Part shown: piece after piece, positions 1-6,661 of the stretch
Numbering within the stretch: the first letter of the stretch is position 1
Layout: every line of letters starts with the position of its first letter
Origin: a virus
Virus record (IMG/VR): IMGVR_UViG_3300038701_000915
Coordinates: 1 to 36,052 of that record
DNA: 36,052 nt
Direction: 5' to 3' (one strand)
The notes under the pieces: model-generated
What the model saw: only the letters and a program-made list of their open reading frames with translations
Database searches by the model: none
What the model was told of the DNA's origin: nothing
Position numbers and translations under genes: made by a program

Positions 1-1
1 G

Positions 2-28
2 GATCTTGTCAATCGTTGGTGATAAGGT
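2..28. repeat. 27-bp end repeat, left copy
   Basis: These 27 bases recur exactly at 36023-36049 in the same orientation; the bases on either side differ. They contain TTGTCAATCG; read on the minus strand this gives a TTGACA box. The repeat could mark the join of a circular or permuted genome, a short terminal repeat, or an assembly overlap. No integrase is present, so an att site is less likely. Confidence 0.85.
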
Positions 29-33
29 GGTGG

Positions 34-156
34 TAACGTGACCTTACGTTAATAACAAACTGACTAGTCGACTGGTAGCTCCAGAAGATGAAAAGGGGGA
101 CTACGACTCCCCCGTCAACTTTTAAAGTCGTAACACATTAACCTTGTCGTAGGAGG
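34..156 (+). promoter_or_regulatory. Structured leader of the replication operon
   Basis: This gene-free stretch before the gene at 164 holds a chain of inverted repeats: TAACGT/ACGTTA (34-39 with 46-51), CTGG/CCAG (72-75 with 81-84), and GGGGGA/TCCCCC (95-100 with 108-113). The seven-base loop of the last hairpin, CTACGAC (101-107), is perfectly complementary to GTCGTAG at 146-152, whose last two bases start the ribosome site AGGAGG (151-156). It can also pair with GTCGTA at 127-132. Control of translation by a pseudoknot is my inference. I found no convincing sigma-70 promoter in 1-163. Confidence 0.4.
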
Positions 157-163
157 AATCAAA

Positions 164-829
164 ATGACAAAATATTTGCGTGTAAAAAATTGGGAGCAAT
201 TCCAACACTATAAAGACCGCAATCCACCATGGATTAAATTACATCGTGACCTTTTAAGAGATTACGAGTTTCTATGCTTGCAAGATGCTAGCAAGTTGCA
301 ACTAATGCTTATTTGGTTATTAGCAAGCCAATTAGATAATAAGATTCCTGCTGATGAAGATTTTCTTAAAAATCAACTTGGTGTTAAGGGTAAGTTAGAC
401 CTTAAAGAGTTGATAAATAAGGGTTATTTGGTTGATGATAGCAATGCGCTAGCAGACTGCAAGCAAAGTGCTATGCTAGAGGCAGAGACAGAGGCAGAGA
501 CAGAGGCAGAGACAGAGGCAGAGGTAGAGAAAAAACCTAAGCCTAAAATTTCACTCGAAGAGCTTTCTCTTTCACACATCCAAACTTGGTTAGATAAAAA
601 ACGTAAAGATGGCTACTATAAAAACATAGATGAAGTTGCTTTGCTTGAATACTTTAAGAATTGGGCAGCTGGTGCTAAGCCTAAGAAAGATTATGTTGCA
701 ACATTTAGAAACTCGTTTGCTTGGCAAGGTATAGAAAAGAAATGTCCTGCTAAGAAAGGCGATATGCAAGGACGTATAACACCCGAAGAGTATAAAAAAC
801 AAATGGAGGCAGTATTATGCAACTTATAA
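164..829 (+). CDS. Replisome-organizer-like DNA replication protein
   Basis: The 221-residue protein opens with a segment typical of phage replication initiators (start MTKYLRVKNWEQFQHYKDR, then WIKLHRDLL and a helical stretch to about residue 95), which folds as a winged helix in this family. Residues 106-121 are an acidic EAET repeat linker from a 12-bp tandem DNA repeat. The C-terminal part (about 130-200, with YFKNWAAG and ATFRNSF) resembles helicase-loader or primosome C-domains. The start has a strong AGGAGG eight bases upstream. The next gene, a DnaB-like helicase, overlaps its end by 13 bases, so the likely role is origin melting and helicase loading. The N-terminal family is fairly clear; the loader role is inferred from order. 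Confidence 0.72.
   Translation: MTKYLRVKNWEQFQHYKDRNPPWIKLHRDLLRDYEFLCLQDASKLQLMLIWLLASQLDNKIPADEDFLKNQLGVKGKLDLKELINKGYLVDDSNALADCKQSAMLEAETEAETEAETEAEVEKKPKPKISLEELSLSHIQTWLDKKRKDGYYKNIDEVALLEYFKNWAAGAKPKKDYVATFRNSFAWQGIEKKCPAKKGDMQGRITPEEYKKQMEAVLCNL
479..526 (+). repeat. 12-bp tandem repeat inside the replication gene
   Basis: Three perfect copies of GAGGCAGAGACA (479-514) are followed by a fourth copy with two changes (515-526). Each unit encodes Glu-Ala-Glu-Thr, so gain or loss of copies keeps frame and changes the length of the acidic linker between the two domains. Confidence 0.9.
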
Positions 830-2055
830 ACCACGAAGCAGAAATTATGGTGTTAAGTACTTTTTTGTATAAAAATGAGATGTTTTATAAATTCATGGAT
901 ACTTGCACAGAAGATATTTTTACAACAACATTTAACAAGATGATATTTAAGGAGATGTCAAAAGGAATATTGGAGCGTGGCAAGGTGACAAAAATTGAAT
1001 TAGTACATATGTGCGCCGATGAAGATGAAAAGGAGTTATTGGCTTTAATGGCAGAGCCCACGATTGCTATTTTAAATCTAAAACATAATATTGCTATTTT
1101 GTGTGAATTAGCAAGGAAACGAAAGATTAAAGAGCTTGCAGAGAAGTTAGTTGTGGTAAGTGAAGACGATAGTCTAACGGTTGTTAGTAAAGCAACAGCG
1201 GAGTTAAATGAGATATTTTTTGCTGATAACATTGATACGACAATAACGTTTGAGCAAGAGGGTTTAAATTTATACGACATGATGGATAATCCAGAGCCGG
1301 AGTATACAGCAGATTGTGGATTAAATATTATCAACGCAGGAACAGATGGTGGGTTTCAAAAGGGGCGTGTATATGCATTTCTTGCACCAGCAAAGGCGGG
1401 GAAAACTTTACTAGCAACTACTATATCAAATGGCTTGGTGGACAGACAGCATAAGCATTTATTTGTTTGTGCAGAGATGTCAAGTCGAGAAATAGCAATG
1501 AGGATGTACGGGCAGCGTATGAATGTACCTGCTAAAGTGTTCTACAATAAAAATAGAAATGAGCACTTAAAACAACGTTTAGTTGATGAGCATAAAAAGG
1601 TGAAGCAGCAATTAATATTTGAAAATGATCCGGGTATTGAGTTTGATAGATTACAAGCATTGATAGAAAAGCATGTTTACCAAAATAAGATTGAGGGCTT
1701 TGTTCTTGATTATTATCAGTTGGTAAGTGGGCAGCAGCGCAATGAAAATGAAGCGCAGCATTTAGAAAAGGTGGCTAACTGGATGCATAAAACGTGCAAG
1801 AAACTAAATATTTGGTGCGTTCTGTTAGTTCAAGCCAACGATGATGGTAAGATATTAGGCTCTCGTGGTTTATCAAGGGCGTGTGATCAGATGTATAGTA
1901 TTGAGAGGGAGAGGGACGACAACGGCGATCCTATAGGCAATAATGCATGGTTAAAGATGAAAATATCACGCTACACACCACTAATTCACTTGGGTGATAA
2001 GAATAATCCAAGTTTATATATTCACAATAACGGAACACATTTTGAGGAGATTTAA
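817..2055 (+). CDS. DnaB-type replicative helicase
   Basis: The 412-residue protein has an N-terminal DnaB-like helical domain (about 1-115) and a RecA-like ATPase domain (about 160-400). Walker A is APAKAGKT at 190-197, the conserved acidic motif CAEMSSREIAMR follows near 218-229, Walker B is GFVLDYY at 294-300, and LVQAN plus GSRGLSRACDQ (about 337-358) match the sensor and DNA-loop region of DnaB helicases. It unwinds the fork 5' to 3' as a hexamer in the host cytoplasm. It is slightly shorter than bacterial DnaB. Coupling to the upstream organizer gene by a 13-base overlap supports joint expression. No phage primase is visible, so host DnaG would be needed. A real start at 817 is supported by ATGGAGGCAG six to eight bases ahead. 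Confidence 0.93.
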   Translation: MQLINHEAEIMVLSTFLYKNEMFYKFMDTCTEDIFTTTFNKMIFKEMSKGILERGKVTKIELVHMCADEDEKELLALMAEPTIAILNLKHNIAILCELARKRKIKELAEKLVVVSEDDSLTVVSKATAELNEIFFADNIDTTITFEQEGLNLYDMMDNPEPEYTADCGLNIINAGTDGGFQKGRVYAFLAPAKAGKTLLATTISNGLVDRQHKHLFVCAEMSSREIAMRMYGQRMNVPAKVFYNKNRNEHLKQRLVDEHKKVKQQLIFENDPGIEFDRLQALIEKHVYQNKIEGFVLDYYQLVSGQQRNENEAQHLEKVANWMHKTCKKLNIWCVLLVQANDDGKILGSRGLSRACDQMYSIERERDDNGDPIGNNAWLKMKISRYTPLIHLGDKNNPSLYIHNNGTHFEEI

Positions 2056-2057
2056 TT

Positions 2058-2243
2058 ATGACAACAATTACGATAGAGAAAGGTATAGATAACCTTTGTA
2101 TGGAAATGCAAGAAAGAAGAATAGTTGAGTTGCACGATACTATAAAAGAAAAAAATGAAAGTATAACGAGGTTGATTAGAACTATAGAGCAACAAAATGA
2201 ACACATAGCCGAGCTTGAAGATAAACTTGGCTTAATTGATTAA
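2058..2243 (+). CDS. Small coiled-coil protein
   Basis: The 61-residue product is almost wholly helical and charged, with heptad-like spacing from about residue 15 to 58 (LHDTIKEKNESITRLIRTIE), typical of a coiled coil. It starts two bases after the helicase stop, with GAGGAG just upstream. It belongs to the replication operon, but I recognise no family. A helicase partner is only a positional guess. Confidence 0.65.
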   Translation: MTTITIEKGIDNLCMEMQERRIVELHDTIKEKNESITRLIRTIEQQNEHIAELEDKLGLID

Positions 2244-2261
2244 ATAACATAGGAATATAAC

Positions 2262-2729
2262 ATGTATAGAAACCAAAAAAGAACAGTAGAGGATGCGTTA
2301 GTATCAGAATTATATTTAGAAACAATAAGACAATGGGAGGGGAAATATAAAAATAGCGAATCATTTAAAAAGGCTAGGAAGCTACTAGAAGAAGATTTAA
2401 ACTATTTGATAGGTAGGGATACAAAGATAGCAAAATCGCTCTCTAGGGTGGTTAAAATCGCTTTTAATCACTTTGCAGATAATAAATTCGATACAAGAAA
2501 ATGTTTTATAACTATTTCTAATATGGGTGCAGCATTAAATGATAATGAATTAGTTGAGTTGCCAAGTGGTGTTGTAGAGGTAATACAAGACACAAATGCA
2601 ATAGTAGAAAAGGCGTATAAAGACCCTGACGCCGAATTAACACAAGAGGATATCGTGAAGATTTACCGCTCGGCAGAGAAGCATGCAACAAAGCTAATAG
2701 CTAAATTACAAAAAGAAGGATATTTTTAA
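2262..2729 (+). CDS. Unknown protein of the replication operon
   Basis: The 155-residue soluble, mainly helical protein has no motif I recognise and no membrane segment or signal peptide. ATAGGAATATAACATG gives a modest ribosome site. It ends ten bases before the first early promoter of the next block (2740), so it is likely the last gene of the replication transcript. Replication or host-takeover roles are both possible. Confidence 0.65.
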   Translation: MYRNQKRTVEDALVSELYLETIRQWEGKYKNSESFKKARKLLEEDLNYLIGRDTKIAKSLSRVVKIAFNHFADNKFDTRKCFITISNMGAALNDNELVELPSGVVEVIQDTNAIVEKAYKDPDAELTQEDIVKIYRSAEKHATKLIAKLQKEGYF

Positions 2730-2739
2730 AAATAACCCC

Positions 2740-2784
2740 TTGACACTATAAAATACAGGTAGTAAAGTAGGGGTACACAACGAA
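2740..2784 (+). promoter_or_regulatory. Early promoter with shared downstream block, copy 1
   Basis: TTGACA (2740-2745), a 17-base spacer and TAAAGT (2763-2768) form a sigma-70 type promoter. The -10 box and the next bases (TAAAGTAGGGGTACACAAC) recur almost exactly at two minus-strand sites (near 30141 and 35045). Conservation beyond the -10 box suggests an operator or phage-specific leader signal shared by early operons. Confidence 0.75.
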
Positions 2785-2800
2785 AACAGGAGTATAGACG

Positions 2801-3184
2801 ATGCCTTATATAAACAAATCAAGTATAACCGCGGCAATGAAAGCTTATAACTTAAGTTATCACTATGTGGCTAAGATGTGCGAACTAACATATTCAGAGT
2901 TTCACGGTATAATGTACCATAAGAGCAATAGAGTTTATAAAAAGAATTATGATGCTTTGTGCAAGTTCTTTGAGTTTAACGAGTTTGGTGGTGTTGTTAA
3001 AATTCCTCATATAGAAAGATTAGAGCAGATAAAAGCAGAGCGTAAGTTAGCAATTGTTGAGCAGATAAAAGCTAATGAAAGACGTAGATTAATTAAGTTA
3101 TTTATCACCTATAGCTTAATGTTTATGGGGCTTTGTGCTATAATAGCGTTTGGATATAATGATTTATTGGAGTGGTTAAAATGA
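2801..3184 (+). CDS. HTH-like protein with C-terminal membrane anchor
   Basis: Residues 1-60 look like a lambda-repressor-type helix-turn-helix (ITAAMKAYNLSYHYVAKMCE, then a second helix and a basic turn). Residues 68-95 are a charged helix, and about 98-118 form one hydrophobic segment (FITYSLMFMGLCAIIAFGY). This predicts a DNA-binding domain tethered to the inner membrane, in a 127-residue protein. It is the first gene after the early promoter at 2740, with AGGAG ten bases before the start. The HTH call is by pattern only. An alternative is a membrane protein whose N-terminus binds another partner. Confidence 0.55.
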   Translation: MPYINKSSITAAMKAYNLSYHYVAKMCELTYSEFHGIMYHKSNRVYKKNYDALCKFFEFNEFGGVVKIPHIERLEQIKAERKLAIVEQIKANERRRLIKLFITYSLMFMGLCAIIAFGYNDLLEWLK

Positions 3185-3366
3185 TAGTTATAAAAAGTGA
3201 AAGCGATGTTTGCATGAAATTATTAGATAGTAATATAGATTTATATAGTTATACATGTATTACAACGCTGCAAGAGTTTATATTAGGTAGTATTGGTTTT
3301 ATGTTTATGGCTTCATTTCTTGTAATAATGATTCTAGGTTTAGTTAAGATTGCGGGGAGGTTGTAA
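3181..3366 (+). CDS. Small single-span membrane protein
   Basis: The 61-residue product has one strong hydrophobic segment at about 34-56 (FILGSIGFMFMASFLVIMIL). Its ATG overlaps the upstream stop as ATGA, and GGAG lies eight bases ahead; an upstream GTG at 3172 is possible but has a worse site. No family is recognised. It sits next to another membrane-anchored early protein, so the two may act together at the envelope. Confidence 0.6.
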   Translation: MIVIKSESDVCMKLLDSNIDLYSYTCITTLQEFILGSIGFMFMASFLVIMILGLVKIAGRL

Positions 3367-3572
3367 TGGATAAACAATACATGATACGCATAATAGAAAA
3401 GGCTGTATGTGAAGAGCTGAAGGCGTGTAAAGAGGAAATGTTACAAAAAGCTGTTAAAGAGTTTGAGCAGGAGTTGCGTAAAAAGTTCGTTGATGCCTCT
3501 ATTAATATTACTGATTATTTTGAAATAGACAAGCAACAAGAAACTCTAGTGATAAGGTTAAAAAATGGATAA
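3366..3572 (+). CDS. Small charged helical protein
   Basis: The 68-residue cytoplasmic protein is rich in Glu and Lys with long helices and no known motif. Its ATG follows GGGGAGG and shares the A of the preceding stop (TAATG). Its end overlaps the start of the microprotein at 3565. Function unknown. Confidence 0.6.
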   Translation: MDKQYMIRIIEKAVCEELKACKEEMLQKAVKEFEQELRKKFVDASINITDYFEIDKQQETLVIRLKNG

Positions 3573-3669
3573 ATGCGACAAGTGCAAAAAGAAAGCAAAG
3601 GTATACTACAAGATTAACCAATATAAACTTTGTGCTAAGTGTTTAGATAGGGAGAATGAAAATGAATAG
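3565..3669 (+). CDS. 34-residue zinc-ribbon-like microprotein
   Basis: Starting MDKCDKCKKKAKVYYK, this tiny product has CDKC near the N-terminus and CAKC about 20 residues later, the CxxC...CxxC spacing of a minimal zinc ribbon. It overlaps the upstream gene by eight bases and the next start (3662) by eight bases, in a fully coupled chain. Conserved cysteine spacing in so short a frame argues that it is real. Nucleic-acid or RNA-polymerase binding is usual for such folds, but unproven here. Confidence 0.55.
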   Translation: MDKCDKCKKKAKVYYKINQYKLCAKCLDRENENE

Positions 3670-3928
3670 AAATGAGATAATAGAGACAGCGCAGAAGTTA
3701 ATCAACGGTGCTAGAGCAGATGAATACGGTGATGCTAAAGAGTCGTTTGCAGATATTGCCACTATGTGGAGTATTGTCTTAAACCATAAGGTGGAGAGTA
3801 AAGATGTTGCTATGTGTATGGCAGCGTTAAAGATATGTAGGTTTGTTAATAGCCCTAAAGGTCACAAAGACAGCTTGATTGATATGTGTGGTTATGCAGC
3901 ATTAGCAGGGGAGATGATAGATGACTGA
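3662..3928 (+). CDS. DUF6378-like phage protein
   Basis: The 88-residue protein has the pattern of a small family common in phage early regions: an N-terminal helix with AQKLINGARADEYGDAKESF, then a central MWSIVL, and KICRFVNSPKGHKDSLIDMC toward the end. I recall this as DUF6378, function unknown. The second ATG (3662) is chosen over 3656 because GGGAG is seven bases ahead. It is in the overlapping early cluster. Confidence 0.65.
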   Translation: MNRNEIIETAQKLINGARADEYGDAKESFADIATMWSIVLNHKVESKDVAMCMAALKICRFVNSPKGHKDSLIDMCGYAALAGEMIDD

Positions 3929-3977
3929 TTACCCACTTGGCAAGATAGATGTACCAATTAAGGTAAGGAGGAAGTGA
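3921..3977 (+). CDS. Possible 18-residue linking peptide
   Basis: A short frame (MTDYPLGKIDVPIKVRRK) starts inside the end of the DUF6378-like gene and ends in TGATG coupling to the next gene. The ribosome site of that next gene, AAGGAGGAAG, lies inside it. It may simply serve translational coupling. Confidence 0.3.
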   Translation: MTDYPLGKIDVPIKVRRK

Positions 3978-4210
3978 TGAAAATAGAAACTAAATACGAT
4001 ATAGGGCAAGAGGTTTGGTATATCTGTCCTGTGAAGCCAGTAAATGCTATTCCTATACAAGGTCAGATTCGTGCTGTGGATATAACTAAAACAGATGATG
4101 AACACTTTGAAGACTATTACGTACATGGGCTTGCTAGTTCTATTGATTGGGATAGAATTTACCCCACTAAGGAAGCATGTGAACAAGCTATAAAGGAGAT
4201 GGAAGAATGA
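3974..4210 (+). CDS. Unknown small protein, beta-rich
   Basis: The 78-residue protein starts MKIETKYDIGQEVWYI, a common opening of small phage proteins with an SH3-like barrel (GxEVWY...IxGxIRAVDI), and ends in an acidic helix. The strong AAGGAGGAAG site lies eight bases before the start. The next gene overlaps its stop as ATGA and has a similar KYxxGDKV opening, so the two may be related folds. Function unknown. Confidence 0.65.
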   Translation: MMKIETKYDIGQEVWYICPVKPVNAIPIQGQIRAVDITKTDDEHFEDYYVHGLASSIDWDRIYPTKEACEQAIKEMEE

Positions 4211-4374
4211 GAATAGGTTTAAAATATGAAAAAGGAGATAAAGTAGCTATCCCATTAACTAAAGGTTATAAGATTAAAACAGTAAAAAGAGTAGAGGATG
4301 GTTTTTTATTTTTTGAAGAAGGTGGAAAAAGTATCAGCTTCGATAAAGTAAGGTATATAAAGGAGATGGAGTAA
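4207..4374 (+). CDS. Small SH3-like protein
   Basis: The 55-residue product begins MRIGLKYEKGDKVAIPLT and continues with short strands, like a tiny barrel. Its start is coupled to the upstream stop (ATGA), and its stop overlaps the next start (TAATG). GGAGATGGAAGA ahead provides a ribosome site. No assigned function. Confidence 0.6.
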   Translation: MRIGLKYEKGDKVAIPLTKGYKIKTVKRVEDGFLFFEEGGKSISFDKVRYIKEME

Positions 4375-5204
4375 TGTTACCAACAAGTATGCCGAGTGAA
4401 TCATGGGTAAGTATAGCAATGAAAAAAGAGGATAAAATGACAGATAAAAAATACTACTGCCAGAATGGTGATCTAATAGAGGTGGGGAAGTATTACAAAT
4501 GGAGTGACCTTCGTGTGAAAGTTATTGGCATAGACACAGACAGGGGATTTCCTGTAGCTGTTGTAGATGGAGAATATTGGGGCATGGCTTTAAATGAGAT
4601 GCAATCCCTATGGCAAGAACCAGAAGAAGAGGCTAAAGATAAACTTACAGCTAGAGAGTTTAATCAAGGGTTAGATAGGTTGATTTTTGCAGGTGGTGAG
4701 CCAATACCTAATCCCCGTGATAAGGAGATAGAAGAGCTTAAAGCCAAAACAGCTACATTAAACGAAATGATGCAATCTAATCTTATAATTATACGAGAGC
4801 GCGAAAAAGAAATAGCAGAGCTTAAAGAAAAGCTTGCAGAGTATGAAAGCAGAAGGTGCGAGCCTGCAATTTTACCAGATGAAGATGGTTGGATAGAACA
4901 TACTACAGGTAAACAACCAGTTGCTGATGATGTGATGGTTGATGTGAGGTTTAGGGATGGTGGCGAAATTGCTACTTTGACTGCTGAAGAGTGGGTTTGG
5001 GAGCAAGGTTTAGACAGTTCTGCCCAAATAACACACTACCGCATAGTAGAAGATAAGCAAGAGAGTGAAGAGAGTTTTAAAGAGTTTTTTGACAAAGATT
5101 GTTTAGACCTTGATTCTTGTTTGTATAAAACAAGCGCAATTGATGAAAAAATTAACTTTTTGGTTGCTAACATAAGTGAATATCTACAAAAGAAAGGTAT
5201 CTAA
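4374..5204 (+). CDS. Early protein with coiled coil and DUF551-like end
   Basis: The 276-residue protein has an N-terminal domain of about 20-80, a basic/acidic helical stretch at about 118-160 (IEELKAKTATLNEMMQ, IAELKEKLAEYESR), a short domain at 165-225 (DGWIEHTTGKQPVADDVMVD...ITHYRIVE) and an acidic tail. The third part resembles the phage DUF551/'Lar-like' WIxxxxxxPxxxxxVLV pattern, often found C-terminal in accessory proteins, though weakly. Starts at 4374 (coupled) or 4437 (with GAGG ahead) are both possible. Function unknown. Confidence 0.6.
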   Translation: MLPTSMPSESWVSIAMKKEDKMTDKKYYCQNGDLIEVGKYYKWSDLRVKVIGIDTDRGFPVAVVDGEYWGMALNEMQSLWQEPEEEAKDKLTAREFNQGLDRLIFAGGEPIPNPRDKEIEELKAKTATLNEMMQSNLIIIREREKEIAELKEKLAEYESRRCEPAILPDEDGWIEHTTGKQPVADDVMVDVRFRDGGEIATLTAEEWVWEQGLDSSAQITHYRIVEDKQESEESFKEFFDKDCLDLDSCLYKTSAIDEKINFLVANISEYLQKKGI

Positions 5205-5416
5205 TGACAGCACAAGTAATAACTAAATACAAATCTATGTTCCAAGAGATGATAAAAGAGAATCAAGAACATAGTGAAGATTATGAGGTTATAGACCTTA
5301 CTACTCTAGACATAGAGGGCTTGAAAGACCTTAAAACTATATATCAAGGTTATGGCTTCTTAGGTGATGTTATAGATGTTATAGATGAAAGAATAAAGGA
5401 GTTAGAAGAAAGTTAA
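5204..5416 (+). CDS. Unknown small early protein
   Basis: The 70-residue acidic, helical protein is coupled to the upstream stop (TAATG) and is the last gene before the promoter at 5436. I recognise no motif. It is probably co-transcribed from 2740. Confidence 0.6.
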   Translation: MTAQVITKYKSMFQEMIKENQEHSEDYEVIDLTTLDIEGLKDLKTIYQGYGFLGDVIDVIDERIKELEES

Positions 5417-5435
5417 AATAAATATTATTTAACCC

Positions 5436-5464
5436 TTGACACTAGGGCAAGCACAGTATATACT
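5436..5464 (+). promoter_or_regulatory. Sigma-70 type promoter of second early block
   Basis: TTGACA (5436-5441), a 17-base spacer and TATACT (5459-5464) are near consensus. The bases around the -35 (CCCTTGACACTA) match those of the promoter at 2740, but the conserved block downstream of that promoter's -10 is absent. CCCT and AGGG flank the -35 as a short inverted repeat. Confidence 0.75.
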
Positions 5465-5514
5465 TAACTCAAGGCGGGCAATTAAGCAAGCTAACATAAG
5501 CAGGGTATAAGACA

Positions 5515-5757
5515 ATGACAACTATAACAAAAACACAAGCAGTAGAACAAGCAAAAGAAATATCAAAGAATTTTCGCTCTTTAGTTAAAGATTTAGGTAT
5601 AAAAGCAACAGTAAAAACAAAGCCAATGGCGAACTGTGTTGTAATATCAATAGATGCAAAGAAGGCGTCAGAAAATTCTATTAAAAAATTGCAAGAGTTA
5701 CGTCAAGAAACTAAGCAATATTGGTTAAATATAAATATATACAATTGGGGAGTATAA
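5515..5757 (+). CDS. Unknown small protein
   Basis: The 80-residue protein is lysine-rich, with an alpha/beta pattern (QAKEISKNFRSLVKDLGIK, then CVVISIDAK and an amphipathic helix). It is the first gene after the promoter at 5436, with no strong ribosome site (GTATAAGACAATG). No family recognised. Confidence 0.55.
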   Translation: MTTITKTQAVEQAKEISKNFRSLVKDLGIKATVKTKPMANCVVISIDAKKASENSIKKLQELRQETKQYWLNINIYNWGV

Positions 5758-5758
5758 G

Positions 5759-5923
5759 GTGGTAGATAATAATAAGATTCAAGAGGTGCTTGAGTGGCTT
5801 GATGTTTCTGTAAGTGATGATAGGAGATTACTATCTCGCACCTTTTATGCTTGGCAATGCGAAGAAGTAGCGAGCTTAATAAATAAGTTGGTGCAGGAGC
5901 GAAACAATGACTTGGCAAGATAA
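5759..5923 (+). CDS. 54-residue protein with GTG start
   Basis: The frame starts at GTG two bases after the preceding stop, with GGGGAG six bases ahead. It reads VDNNKIQEVLEWLDVS and continues as a helical, charged protein without a known motif. Its end overlaps the HTH gene at 5907 by 17 bases, supporting expression as a coupled pair. Confidence 0.55.
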   Translation: MVDNNKIQEVLEWLDVSVSDDRRLLSRTFYAWQCEEVASLINKLVQERNNDLAR

Positions 5924-6083
5924 ATGCTACAAACTATGGGGTGAAACATGGAAAGCTCAACTATCTAAGATGGCTGGGCTTAACCCTCGAACAGTAAGAC
6001 GTTATGCAGCAGGTGAAGCAAAGATACGTCAAGAGCTTGTTGATAAGATAAATAAAACCTATAACATTTGGAGAGAAGAATGA
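5907..6083 (+). CDS. Small Cro-like HTH regulator
   Basis: The 58-residue protein begins MTWQDKCYKLWGETWK. Residues 17-48 fit an XRE/Cro-like helix-turn-helix (AQLSKMAGLNPRTVRRYAAG): alanine in the first helix, glycine at the turn, and an RTVRRY recognition helix. AGGAG lies seven bases ahead. It is the last early gene before the terminase promoter at 6260, where a 15-bp imperfect palindrome (6305-6319) could be its operator. A role in the early-late switch is inferred from position. Confidence 0.65.
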   Translation: MTWQDKCYKLWGETWKAQLSKMAGLNPRTVRRYAAGEAKIRQELVDKINKTYNIWREE

Positions 6084-6112
6084 CACACGAACTAAAAGCA
6101 GTAATAAAAGAA

Positions 6113-6259
6113 TAACCCCTTTATGACCTCCAAAGGTTGATAGTGGGCAACCTATATTCCCTAGTGTTTGCACAGTAAGAGTTATTAAGGGGATGTTAAA
6201 AGCTTCGGGCTTAACATATATTCAGACTTACTAAGACACTAACCCACTAAAAGGATATA
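6113..6259 (+). other. Gene-free structured region before the terminase promoter
   Basis: No convincing gene lies here (an 11-codon frame at 6080-6115 may be chance). It has a hairpin AGGTTG/CAACCT (6134-6139 with 6148-6153), a longer-range pair CCCCTT/AAGGGG (6115-6120 with 6187-6192) and a local AAGC/GCTT hairpin near 6200-6215. It may be the end of the early transcript; no clear T-tract is seen. Confidence 0.4.
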
Positions 6260-6288
6260 TTGCAACTTTAGATTAAATAGTCTATAAT
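6260..6288 (+). promoter_or_regulatory. Promoter of terminase genes
   Basis: TTGCAA (6260-6265), 17 bases and a perfect TATAAT (6283-6288) lie about 75 bases before the small terminase gene. This is the only good promoter between early genes and the packaging module. Confidence 0.7.
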
Positions 6289-6304
6289 GTGAAATGTAGT
6301 ATTT

Positions 6305-6319
6305 GTTATACAGTGTAAC
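6305..6319. promoter_or_regulatory. Possible operator palindrome
   Basis: GTTATACAGTGTAAC is an inverted repeat of GTTAYAC around a central A, with one mismatched pair. It lies about 10-24 bases after the expected start of transcription from the 6260 promoter, a usual place for a repressor site. The nearby 58-residue HTH protein is a candidate binder. Confidence 0.4.
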
Positions 6320-6364
6320 GATAGAAAAACAATCAATAATAATCGATTGCAAGGAGTTCACAAA

Positions 6365-6661
6365 ATGGCTGGTAAAGGTGGAAGGATTGAAGGCGCAGGA
6401 CGCAAGAAGGGAATCCCTAATAAATCAACTACTATGGCACGAGAGGCCATAGCTAAATTTGTTAATAAAAATACAGGTAGATTAGAGGGTTGGCTCGATA
6501 GAGTTGCAGAGGATGACCCTAAAGGTGCTATTGAATGTGTATCTAAGATTATGGAATACCATATGCCTAAGATAAACCGCATAGAGCATACGGGAGAAGA
6601 AGGTGGAGCTATTGACCATAGTGTTAAAGTAACCTTTGAAGCACCGTCTAAAGATGATTAA
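6365..6661 (+). CDS. Terminase small subunit
   Basis: The 98-residue protein opens with GRIEGAGRKKGIPNKSTT, a basic Gly-Arg pattern found at the start of many phage small terminases, followed by helical DNA-binding and assembly segments (about 20-75) and an acidic end. It recognises the packaging site and hands DNA to the large subunit. AAGGAG is eight bases before ATG 6365. It overlaps the large subunit gene by eight bases, which supports the call. Confidence 0.8.
   Translation: MAGKGGRIEGAGRKKGIPNKSTTMAREAIAKFVNKNTGRLEGWLDRVAEDDPKGAIECVSKIMEYHMPKINRIEHTGEEGGAIDHSVKVTFEAPSKDD

Noticed and set aside
124-145. Similarity of AAAGTCGTAACA...TTAACC to the 3' end of 16S rRNA
   Set aside because: Only about 11 bases match before divergence, no other rRNA sequence is near, and the stretch is the leader of a phage gene.
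885-1334. Minus-strand frame opposite the helicase gene
   Set aside because: It lies entirely within a certain helicase gene, and its product is low-complexity Ser/Asn/Ile.
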